From contig NZ_JAXHLU010000021.1 in the NCBI RefSeq assembly GCF_034521915.1, forward strand, positions 45,342 to 109,341: a stretch of 64,000 nucleotides of DNA. Direction: 5' to 3'. Both the position numbers and the translations under genes were made by a program. This DNA is from Fodinibius sp034521915. Its GTDB lineage: Bacteria > Bacteroidota > Rhodothermia > Balneolales > Balneolaceae. A model generated the notes under the pieces. That model searched no databases. It had not been told where the DNA came from and saw only the letters and a list, made by a program, of their open reading frames with translations. Shown here piece by piece: positions 56,801 to 64,000 of the stretch (position 1 is its first letter; every line of letters starts with the position of its first letter).

Positions 56801-57095
56801 AGGAAGATGATGAGCCCATGGTAAGCAGTGAAGATTCAAGATATCCGAATGAAGAGTTAGGAAAAATTCAGATTAACAACGAGCAGTATTTTGGAAGGGT
56901 ACCAAAAAGGCTTGGGATTTTCCTATTGGGGGTTATGAGCCAGCCGAAAAATGGTTAAAAGATCGGAGAGATCGAACATTAAGTTTCGAGAGAATCCAGC
57001 ATTATCAGAAGATTATTGTAGCATTAATGGAAACAGATCGAATAATGCAAGAGATTGATAAGATTGATATTGAAGATGAGATTGTTTCTAAATAA
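53817..57095 (+). pseudogene. Type ISP-like restriction-modification enzyme (N6-adenine methylase), multiply frameshifted
   Basis: About 1090 codons. The N-terminal part (SREHSYRADLQNLLDELLED, DYIITKKSIPVGYIEAKD) is the PD-(D/E)XK-like nuclease segment of this family. Then comes a helical region, the SAM-binding motif DPAAGTGTFLAEVI (about 54976-55017) and the adenine-methylase motif GNPPYAGE (about 55327-55350). The C-terminal target-recognition/type ISP end is clear: YAVLHSPTYREKYKEFLKID, then WLKDRRDRTLSFERIQHYQK and ETDRIMQEID. No helicase domain is seen, so it resembles the helicase-less relatives of type ISP enzymes. About ten 1-nt indels plus a few stops break it (for example near 54090, 54500, 55300, 55460, 56330-56520, 56740, 56900). 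It is rightward, opposite to the cassettes. Confidence 0.8.
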
Positions 57096-57125
57096 AAAAG
57101 ATAGTAGAAATAGATTTTAAGATTT

Positions 57126-58141
57126 ATGCCATCAGAAATTAAAACTATGGAGTGTATCTGGGTTGAGCTAACAAGAATCTCGCAACAAAAGCTCGATCTT
57201 GAAGAGCGGTTAGAAGATTGGCTAGAAGATGATATTGGTATATTATCAAATGACTTATTGGTAATTGGCAGACAGGTTGCTACTGATTTTGGACATTCTA
57301 TAGATATATTATGCATTAATCCAGAGGGAGATCTTGTCGTAGTTGAGTTAAAAAGAGATAAAACACCTCGTGATGTAACTGCACAAGCCTTAGATTATGG
57401 ATCTTGGATAGAGGATTTATCCAATGAACGAGTTACATATATAGCAAATAACTATCTTGATGATTCTTTAGCAACAGCGTTTAAAAACAAATTTGGTACT
57501 CACATCACCTGAAATTTTAAACGAGTCACATAGTTTATTGGTCGTTGGATCTCAAATCGACAGTCAATCCGAACGTATAATAAAGTACTTGTCTGCGATT
57601 CCTACGGGTAAGTATAAATGCTGTGACGTTCCAATATTTCAAAGATAAAAATGGAAGAGAATATTTAGGAAGGGTATTTCTTATAGAACCTGAAGAAGTT
57701 GAGTACAAGAGTAAGACCAAGGGTTCTTCAAAGCGAAAGCCAAATCTTACCTATGAGGAGCTTGAACAATCGGCTGAAGAAAATGGATGTTTAGATATTT
57801 ATGAAACTCTTTTCAAGGCATTGGAAGATCCTTTTTATAAACAAACTACGAGAAGCTCTGTTTCTTTTAAGGCTGAAATAGATGGTGGTAATAAATCTGT
57901 ATTTAATTTAATTCCTACAGAAAGCTCTTCCGAGAAAGGACTTAAATTTCAGATTTATAAATATCGTATATCTCAACTGCTGGATATTACCCAAGAAGAA
58001 CTTCGAGAGTCATTACCCTCAAATATAGAGGATTGGATATATTATGATTCAGCTCCTGAAGAGTATGAAGGATATGAAGGGTACTTTGAGAATAGTGAGC
58101 AGGTAGAAACATTTCTAAATAAGGTCAAAAAAGAAATATGA
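57126..58141 (+). pseudogene. NucS/DUF91-like PD-(D/E)XK nuclease, frameshifted
   Basis: About 338 codons in three pieces. The first 128 codons (57126-57512) contain FGHSIDILCINPEGDLVVVELKRDK, where the Asp and the VELK form a PD-(D/E)XK nuclease core like NucS/DUF91, followed by TAQALDYGSWIEDL. After shifts near 57510 and 57610 it continues with FQYFKDKNGREYLGRVFLIE and ends near VETFLNKVKKEI at 58141. It follows the type ISP gene by 30 nt in the same direction, suggesting a two-gene DNA-targeting operon. Confidence 0.7.
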
Positions 58142-58171
58142 ACCGTTTTCTTTTTCTATTGAAGCGTATAT

Positions 58172-58440
58172 TCAATCCCAAAGTCCAACGTTTTTAAATT
58201 GTAATGTTTCCTGCCCACATTTTGGGCATTTAAATTTCATATCTTCAATAATCACGTCTTCATTATCGAAAGAACTGGTTCAAAAGGTTCCAGCTCTTTC
58301 TTACATCTTGGAAGCATTTTAATTCCTGATTGTTAACATCAATCTTGCTAAGTCTGTTACATCTATAACAGGGACTGGAACGATATTACAATTTAGGAAA
58401 TCGCATCCTGCACCAACAGAGATTTCATTTATAATTATGG
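58172..58440 (-). pseudogene. Zinc-ribbon protein remnant
   Basis: Leftward frames: CYRCNRLSKIDVNNQELKC, later DNEDVIIEDMKFKCPKCGQE, then TLQFKNVGLWD and stop at 58172. The CxxC pairs (CYRC and CPKC) suggest a zinc ribbon. The start is unclear and at least one shift is needed. Confidence 0.4.
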
Positions 58441-58530
58441 TCACATGAGTGACAAATTGGTTGATATATGTAGCCCATCGATCTACTAGGTAACGCTGAT
58501 TATTTTAAATATAACTACCAATGAATTAAT

Positions 58531-58616
58531 GTTAAATTGGCAACTAACGAAAAGAACTTAAAACCAAGAGGGGCAGAAAATTGGCGAGGTGTGTCTGCTT
58601 AATGCGCTGGTTAGGT
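58531..58616 (-). repeat. Truncated attC-like site 0
   Basis: It shares the central block and right half of sites A and D: ATTAATGTTAAATTGGC, CAACTAACGAA, AAACCAAGAGGGGCAGA, TTGGCGAGGTGTGTC, TTAATGCGC and the end GTTAGGT (58610-58616). The left half (CTAACGACATTGCGCATAACC of the others) is missing and replaced by unrelated AT-rich sequence. In cassette orientation the lost half is the R' recombination end, so this is the worn distal end of the array or a deletion/insertion junction. Confidence 0.72.
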
Positions 58617-58654
58617 GGCTGATTGATAAGTTAATGAAGAACTCGTTACTTAAA

Positions 58655-59106
58655 ATGAAGTTTAATTAATCAAAATTCATGCAATATTTTACTTTTCGTA
58701 TTACTTCTTTTTGTCTCTACAAATGCCTTTGCACAAAAGACTATAACTGCGAGCAGTTTACCAAAAAATGGTGAAATTGAAGGATCCTGGATACCGATGA
58801 GTGCTGCTCAAACGAATTATGTAGTAATGCAATTATGGAAATTGGATGATAACTATTTCATGATTTATGGAGATTACAATAAAGATTATAAGATAACTCG
58901 AATGCATTTAGTAAAAATTCATACTTCTGATAAGGGTGAATTTATAACCAGCAAAGAGTTTAATAGAGCAAGGTGTAAAATCAAAATATTTTAAAAGAAG
59001 GGAAGAAAACTTTCAATGTTCGTAAATGGTTAAAGAAATGAAGATGATAACTTTCAAGGAATTTTATCCTGATAGTTCTACAAAGAAAGTAACAGTAGAC
59101 AATTAA
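58655..59106 (+). pseudogene. Secreted small protein, frameshifted, opposite to cassette direction
   Basis: From ATG 58655 one shift leads into a clear signal peptide (NILLFVLLLFVSTNAFAQ) and a mature part KTITASSLPKNGEIEGSW, then MIYGDYNKDYKITRMHLVKI. The end is shifted again (KEFYPDSSTKKVTVDN, stop 59106). It converges with the leftward gene to its right inside the same cassette. No family is recognised. Confidence 0.42.
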
Positions 59107-59171
59107 TTATAAACTGCTACTTACTCTTTGAATAAAAAATTCAAAAAATGCCATTGGGAAGGGGGGGCTAT

Positions 59172-59763
59172 TCAGGTTGCAAAGTTATTTTTATCTGGTA
59201 CATCGAATAACCAACTTTCTTCTGCTGGTTGTAATTGTCCATACCATTCGGGTTTAAATAATTGAGGTGCAGGATTAATTGAAACTTCTCTCCCTGGATT
59301 TATTTTTAAACTTATAATGGTACGTTGAGCTGCCGAGCAAGACCTGAGGTGGCAAGTAGAGCATTCTTAAGTGTTGCATCCGAAAAATAGTTATTCCGTT
59401 CGTGCTTAACTTTATTATAGCTACTCCACCAACTTGGATTTTCGTTCAGCTTGTTCCATTTTCCCAAGGTGAAAATGATAGGCTATATCTTGGAATATTG
59501 ATTTTAGTGGAAAAAGACTTCAGGAAACCTTGATATAATTATATCTCTGATATATCATTGATATTTTGAGGTTCTTTTGAGTGATCAATTTTTACAAATC
59601 ATTTTCGCAACCACATACAAATTCAGACGCGCTCGCAAGTAAAACTGCGAGCAAACTCTATAGAATCAGAGTCAAAACTTTGAGCCTCGAGTTCTACGAA
59701 TCTTGAACTCCTAACTACATCTTCTTCTATTGCAAGGAAGTATTCCCAATGTGAATGAGCCAT
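59172..59763 (-). pseudogene. Integron-cassette-type hypothetical protein, frameshifted
   Basis: About 195 codons joined over several shifts. It starts MAHSHWEYFLAIEEDVVRSS 25 nt after site A, then SDSIEFARSFTCER, KWNKLNENPSWWSSYNKVKH, ERNNYFSDATLKNALLATSG, and after a further shift ISLKINPGREVSINPAPQLF. The WWxxYNxVKHxR pattern is common to a family of unknown-function proteins often found in cassettes and may be HEPN-like (the KHER segment), which I cannot confirm. A frameshift lies near 59670. Confidence 0.55.
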
Positions 59764-59787
59764 AAATATTTAAATATGTTTTAAGCC

Positions 59788-59917
59788 ACCTAACGACATT
59801 ACGCATAACCTGCGCACGGATTACTGTTGAATTAGCAACTAACGAAGAGAGAGCCTTAAAACCAAGAGGGGCAAAGAATTGGCGAGGTGCGTCCGAGTTA
59901 AAGCGCTGGTTTAGGCT
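59788..59917 (-). repeat. attC-like site A
   Basis: Left end ACCTAAC (59788-59794), then GACATTACGCATAACCTGCGCAC; centre AAACCAAGAGGGGCAAAG and TTGGCGAGGTGCGTCC; right end GGTTTAGGC, one T longer than GTTAGGC (another homopolymer indel). It is nearly the same in the centre as sites 0 and D. Confidence 0.8.
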
Positions 59918-60011
59918 TACTTTTAACCTTAGAATTGGTCGCGCGTAGTAAACCGTGTATCTATTTCAAATCGCTTGGCAATTAGGTTGCAAGGTATCAA
60001 AAACTTCACCG

Positions 60012-60351
60012 TCATTTTTCCCTTCTTGGGAAAGCTGAGTAAGCTATTCTATTCAAATCCTGACTAACTAATTTTACATTATCTTTTGTTGGCAGGTTTA
60101 AAAAAAATCGGAAAGACCAATATCCTAAGATAGAGTTAAATGATGACTTTAATTTTGAAGCTAATTCATAAAACTTCCTCGAATCTTCTGGCATCGATTT
60201 TGGGCTATAAACTTTTGCTTGATTTGCTCAGAAGTTGAAATGATATTTCTTCTCGGCACTTTTTGAATCTAGCGTATGGTTCTATTACAACTTTCAATCT
60301 TAGTTGAGAACAAACAAAAATAAGTACTGCTATAATTAATTCTATCATCAT
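60012..60351 (-). pseudogene. Membrane-anchored cassette protein, one frameshift
   Basis: ATG 60351 overlaps the stop of the TPR gene by ATGA, so the two are coupled. It has an N-terminal hydrophobic helix (MMIELIIAVLIFVCSQ) then KVVIEPYARFKKCREEISF. After one shift near 60240 it continues with YSPKSMPEDSRKFYELASK and YWSFRFFLNLPTKDNVKLV, stop at 60012, about 112 aa. It belongs to a recurring unknown family of small membrane proteins with a conserved Arg/Lys-rich start; no name is recognised. Confidence 0.5.
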
Positions 60352-60865
60352 TTTAAGCCGTATTTATTGTAGGAAATTATATATTTATGCCTACTAGTAT
60401 TAAGTGCTAAAATTGCTTTCCCATTTCCCATCTTTGCAGCCGTTTTTTCCCAAAAGGAAATTGCTTCTTTTTCATGTCCAAGATCCATGCATGCTTGACC
60501 AGCGTAGGTGAGATGACTGAGGATCACTTTTGACAGCTATTGCATCTTTGAAATATTTCAATGCCTTTTCTTTTATTACCTAATTTCGCATATGCTACCC
60601 CTAAATGGTGATTAAGTGACCAAATTGTACTTTTGCTACCCATCATTTTTTCATTGTCAGGAACTTCCTCCACAAATACATAAGAGCATATTCGATGTAA
60701 TTTTCGGATTCCCGGCAATCATGTAATTAAAAGCAATTTTTGCTAGTCAGAGCATTTTTAGCAGGTTCTAATTCATAGACCTTTTTGATAAATTTTATTA
60801 GCCTCTAATAATTTATTCGCTTCTTCTAATTTTACCGCCTTTTTATATTGAGATTCAGATTTCAT
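60348..60865 (-). pseudogene. Tetratricopeptide cassette protein, frameshifted
   Basis: From ATG 60865 (MKSESQYKKAVKLEEANKLL) frames join to a TPR-type protein: LGVAYAKLGNKRK, ALKYFKDAIAVKSD, AGQACMDLGHEKEAISFWEK and a C-terminus ending at TGA 60348. It is about 172 codons with at least five shifts. It forms a two-gene unit with the membrane protein, inside a single cassette. Confidence 0.55.
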
Positions 60866-60998
60866 ATGTATCGTAGCTTTGGTTCTATATTTCTTTTCCA
60901 ACCTAGTGAATATTATTTTTTTGATCAGAAAGATTATCTTTCGATTCTACGATGCAAATATTTTTTGGAACGGCAAATTTTCTGATGCCTGAATTAGA

Positions 60999-61133
60999 GC
61001 CTAACGACATGGCGCATAAGGTGCGTGCAATACGACGCTGAATTTGCTTTAGAAATGTTACTACGGAAACAGATCAGATCGCAACAGGCAACCAACGGCG
61101 AGGCACGTCCACTTTAATGCGCACGGGTTAGCG
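60999..61133 (-). repeat. attC-like site B
   Basis: Left GCCTAAC (60999-61005), GACATGGCGCATAAGGTGCG; a different central loop; right TTTAATGCGCACGG then GTTAGCG (61127-61133). The inner boxes GCGCATAA and TTAATGCGC pair. Confidence 0.8.
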
Positions 61134-61143
61134 GACTACTTAA

Positions 61144-61790
61144 CTATTTATTAATTCGAAGACATTTTTCTATAATCGCTTCGGAATTAAATATTTCGAA
61201 TAATGTAATACCTAGAGGGAAAACTGCTGCAATACTTCTAGATTGGTTCGGAAAGAACATAACAGGAAAGTTTATTTTATCTTCTCTAAGGAGTTTAAGA
61301 ACGACTGATCTATGAGCAGGTTGAAGTGTTTCATCTACTTTAAAAGAAAACAAGATAATTTCACCTTCTTCATAATTTTTTGTTAAATCCTGTGCTAGTG
61401 AACTATTTATTGGAAGATTCGAGATATCTAACTATCGAATCATACTTTTTTGCTCTTCAATGTATCGTCGATGACTACTATTAATTCAGATCTCTTTTTT
61501 TGTTTTTTTATTTCAACTAGTCCACCAGCAAAATCTACTTTCCTGTTACCACATAGATTTTCAAACATTTCATCTAATAAAGTGGATACTTTTTTATTGA
61601 ATATTGGTTCTGGTAGATTTTTTTCAAAAATATCATCCATTTTCACAGCCAATTGTAGATGGTCTACTTCAATTTCACGTTGCTTTTTAATTGGACATTG
61701 AGAATGCTTGCATTCGAGACCAATACAGAATAATACTAGAAGACAAACGAGAATTTTTTGTAATTCGTACCAATTAAATTTATTTGTAAC
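61144..61790 (-). pseudogene. Cassette protein with N-terminal hydrophobic signal, frameshifted
   Basis: The leftward frame begins without ATG near 61790, with a hydrophobic signal (LVCLLVLFCIGLECKHS), then AVKMDDIFEKNLPEPIF, LLDEMFENLCGNRKVDFAGG and LIVVIDDTLKSKKV. After a shift near 61440 it continues SSLAQDLTKNYEEGEIILF, VDETLQPAHRSVVLKLLRED and ITLFEIFNSEAIIEKCLRI, stop at 61144, 10 nt before site B. About 210 codons; perhaps a lipoprotein (Cys near the signal end). No family is recognised. Confidence 0.5.
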
Positions 61791-61809
61791 CGATGGATGA
61801 TTGTAGTAC

Positions 61810-61939
61810 CGCTAACGACATGGCGCATAAGGTGCGCACGAAAATAGGTTGAGATGATAAATAACGAACGAAGAGCTAAAAAGCCAAAAGCTGGCAAGAC
61901 CAGGCGAGGTGCGTCCCCTTATTAATGCGCGGGTTAGGC
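61810..61939 (-). repeat. attC-like site C
   Basis: Left CGCTAAC (61810-61816), GACATGGCGCATAAGGTGCGCACG; centre GAACGAAGAGCTAAAAA, GCGAGGTGCGTCC; right TTAATGCGCGG then GTTAGGC (61933-61939). The following cassette gene stops 4 nt away. Confidence 0.85.
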
Positions 61940-61943
61940 GTAT

Positions 61944-62583
61944 TTATTTTACATCTGTAAATCTTGTTGTGAAGTTTTTAAAAGCAAGTAACATTCCTTT
62001 AAATATGAAATAACCGCAGATAAATAATAGGATTAAGTTTAAACTAATTGTAATTATTTGACCTTGCACAGATTTGTCTCTATTAAATCAATCAGTGAAA
62101 TTGCTAAAACAGAATAAAGGGAAGTTATTAATGCCCAAATGAAAGCATGCTTGCTTGTCCAAATCATATCTTTAATTTGTTTTTCCGTTTCTATAAAATT
62201 GTCACAAACATATTGCAAACCTGTTGGGTTATCTTCCTTTGAAATACCTTTTTCTTTTTCACGTTTTGCAAGGCGTTTTACAATTCGCTTGATACCTCCA
62301 ATGTCGTTTCGATCTACTGCATCTCTTAGTCGATTTGTATACAAGGGCTTAAGATTATAGGCTTCTCTTTTTGTTCTGTTCTTCTTAAGATTGCATTTCC
62401 ATCACCAACTAAAAAATCTCTAAGTGCATTAATTCTAAAGTGAACTAATACAGCTATTAATGCTACTAATGCGGCTAAAACCTGAGCAAGAGTGCTGAAA
62501 AAGTAATAAAGAGTTGCTTCTGAAAATAAAATCAAGATGTCTAAAGATGAATTAGTTTTAATACGCCTAACGACATTGCGCAT
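61944..62583 (-). pseudogene. Multispan membrane cassette protein, frameshifted
   Basis: A frame opening at an ATG inside site D (62583) or a later start such as the TTG after LDI gives a membrane helix (TLYYFFSTLAQVLAALVALI), a basic soluble part (LRDAVDRNDIGGIKRIVKRL, KGISKEDNPTGLQYVCDNF), a second helix (AFIWALITSLYSVLAISLID), and after a shift near 62060 a third (LNLILLFICGYFIFKGMLLA). Stop at 61944. About 212 codons. No family is recognised. Confidence 0.52.
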
Positions 62584-62696
62584 AACCTGCGCACATATTA
62601 ATGTTGAATTACGGCGGACTTAACAAAGAAGCAGCCTTAAAACAGAGGATGGCAAAGAATTGGCGAGGTGCGTCCGCGTTAATGCGCGGGTTAGGT
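62565..62696 (-). repeat. attC-like site D
   Basis: Left GCCTAAC (62565-62571), 6 nt, GCGCATAA (62578-62585); centre AAACAGAGGATGGCAAAG and TTGGCGAGGTGCGTCC; right TTAATGCGC (62679-62687), 2 nt, GTTAGGT (62690-62696). Inner and outer boxes are complementary, giving the folded-strand structure expected of attC. Confidence 0.88.
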
Positions 62697-62717
62697 ACAC
62701 ATTAATACGTAGTCAAA

Positions 62718-64000
62718 TTAAGTTAAATTAAATCGACTGTATTTCTTCGTCACTTTATCTATTTGTTCAATAAATGAAAGGATTTCTTCAATATACTTCT
62801 CTCCTTTTCTTTGAAATTCTTGACATTATTTCTCTTCCGATCGAACTCCATATCATCATTTATTCGGCAGATCGTTTTGATTTTTCGAGCAAGATTTGGT
62901 TCATACCCACAAAAATAACTTTGGGTTTTTTGTTCACTACTTCTCCATCGAATGGTTTTAAATCTTTGTCACTTCTTAACAGGAGGAAAAGACTAAATGT
63001 TAAGGTTCTATCATATTTGTAAGCTCTTTTTTTAGAAATACGTTGAAATTCTTGTACTTCATTATGAAGAGTTCGTAGAAGTGGGTACAGTTCAAATATT
63101 TAGTTAAAGAAACGAAATGAATCTCTGAAAGAAAGTTTATAAAAATGATCTCTATCAGCAAGTAAAACAGTATTGTCTTTTAACATACCCTTAAGGAGCT
63201 TTTTATACATACTCTTTTTATTATCTTCACTGAGATTTTCTATGTAGCTTGCGGCAAAATATTCCTGCAGTGATCTATGGGGGAATGTCTGGTCGAACTC
63301 CGTCTTTATTTAAAATTGAAATAGCTATCTGTAAATCTTTGATAAACTTGTCATTATCAAAGTCCATTTTGGTTTTTTTGGACTTTATGATATACGAGCT
63401 TTTCGGTTAAATATTTTGAAGAAAAGAGATATGTTTCTTCAAAAAATGATATAAAAAGAGAATAGTCTTAAAATTTTAACTATTTGGTTTTTAGTTTCGA
63501 ATCTGAAAGACGTTCTCTTGAGTATGCAAGCTTCAGACATACTATCATGTACTGAAAACAATGTGTCAAAAACCTGCCTGTAAAAATCACTTCTTTTGGG
63601 CGGGATATCAGAATATGTTTGAAAAGTCAAAATAAACATTGACAATAGAAGGGGATTACTCAAAAAAGATCTGTTAGACCTTATTTTCTGGTGAATTAAC
63701 TGCTTTAATAATTTTATCAGTTATTTCCTTTTCAGATTCAGGAATTTGCTTTTTTATGAATGCAGCTATTTCATCCTCATTCAACTTACAAACTTGGAAA
63801 TTTTCAAAGTTTGGAAGTTAAATCTAAACTAGTATATGGTCTCGATGTAATTAAATAAGAGTTTTCATTAAAACGATTTACAAAATCGTCAATGTCTTTA
63901 AGAATTTTTGATCTTAAATTTGAATTAACCTCGTCAAAACCGGCTCAAAAAAGAATACAAAGTTTCCTTTTTGTAATAACTTTACAATGATTTTTTCTGT
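62718..64000 (-). pseudogene. NACHT-domain NTPase (STAND family), partial and frameshifted
   Basis: The leftward gene enters from the right edge and stops at 62718, 21 nt before site D. Joined frames show a Walker B-like segment (FVFFF followed after a shift by FDEVNSNLRSKILKDIDDF), the sensor LITSRPY, NPLLLSMFILTFQTYSDIPP, RSDFYRQVFDTLF, and the NACHT C-terminal landmark SLQEYFAASYIENLSEDN, then a C-terminal ~200 residues with no known domain. NACHT proteins are STAND NTPases that sense phage or other invaders and activate an effector. The Walker A motif and N-terminal effector lie beyond the window. About eight 1-nt indels break the visible 3' part. Confidence 0.78.

Larger units (their letters stand above)
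44171..64000. mobile_element. tRNA-Asn-associated genomic island (left end; right end outside window)
   Basis: From the tRNA-Asn gene to the right edge the sequence is visibly AT-richer, gene density falls and frames are broken. It carries an integrase, unknown operons, restriction and HEPN genes, and an integron-like cassette array. No second copy of the tRNA 3' end is found in the window, so the right border lies beyond it. Whether this is one element or several nested ones cannot be decided. Confidence 0.7.
58531..64000 (-). mobile_element. Integron-like gene-cassette array (no integrase in window)
   Basis: Sites 0, A, B, C and D bound five leftward cassettes of about 0.65-1.3 kb. In minus orientation each complete site reads R''(RYYYAAC-like)-2 nt-L''-loop-L'-6 nt-R'(GTTRRRY-like), as in attC, where the L'-R' spacer is typically 6 nt. 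Cassette genes mostly point left, stops lie 4-95 nt before the downstream site, and starts lie close after the upstream one. A cluster without a visible intI is a CALIN or the distal part of a chromosomal integron. The intI gene should lie to the right. Confidence 0.78.

Noticed and set aside
1..64000. CRISPR array or cas genes
   Set aside because: No short direct repeats with regular spacers; the only spaced repeats are the attC-like sites, which are hundreds of bases apart and structured differently.
58531..64000. Integron integrase gene in the window
   Set aside because: No tyrosine-recombinase motif (R..HxxR..Y) seen in any leftward or rightward frame; the only recombinase here is the serine type at 44-45.8 kb.

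Overview
The window looks like chromosome of a Balneolota/Rhodothermota-type bacterium (FCB superphylum; placement inferred, no rRNA present). The evidence is a PorV-family protein and a type IX secretion (T9SS) C-terminal sorting domain, two DUF5683 proteins, and two promoters matching the Bacteroidota pattern TTTG/TTG - about 19-21 nt - TAnnTTTG. The first ~44 kb is dense, ordinary chromosome. The last ~20 kb is visibly more AT-rich (judged by eye), full of broken reading frames, and accessory.

Core part. 1-9.8 kb: a leftward six-gene operon (PorV-like, a secreted M6-like pseudo-metalloprotease with a T9SS tail, a metalloprotease/propeller/beta-barrel fusion, DUF5683, PASTA, rpe). 10-15 kb: thiolase, cystathionine gamma-synthase, two TPR lipoproteins. 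15-25 kb: hydrolase, RidA, M23 peptidase, FAH-family enzyme, rpmA/rplU, a HEAT-cyclophilin, a PP-loop protein, dcd, a Bfd-like ferredoxin, rsmE. 25-36.5 kb: a 59-aa protein, S41 protease, hslUV, RNase G, DUF5694, murA, a biotin carrier protein, a lipoprotein, DUF3108, dut. 36.8-44 kb: MFS transporter, PH-SHOCT protein, cytochrome c maturation genes (ccmC, a ccmD-like gene, ccmE, ccmF), DUF5683, truA. dut and truA each carry one single-base frameshift.

Accessory part. A tRNA-Asn gene at 44.1 kb marks the edge of a genomic island. A large serine recombinase points into the tRNA and its last codons are antisense to it. Beyond lie unrecognised genes, mostly fragmented by 1-nt indels, including a leftward four-gene operon (48.8-50.6 kb), a HEPN-domain gene, and a rightward module of a type ISP-like restriction-modification enzyme plus a NucS/DUF91-like nuclease.

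The most notable element is at 52.6-64 kb: four complete attC-like sites, one truncated site and one degenerate site, separating leftward-read cassettes, with no integrase in view. In all four testable cassettes the end heptamer matches the R'' box of that cassette's own attC, as integron recombination requires. The cassette at the right edge encodes a NACHT NTPase, a family known from animal and bacterial immunity; with the HEPN and restriction genes this suggests an integron-borne defence island. The cassette orientation predicts intI to the right of the window.
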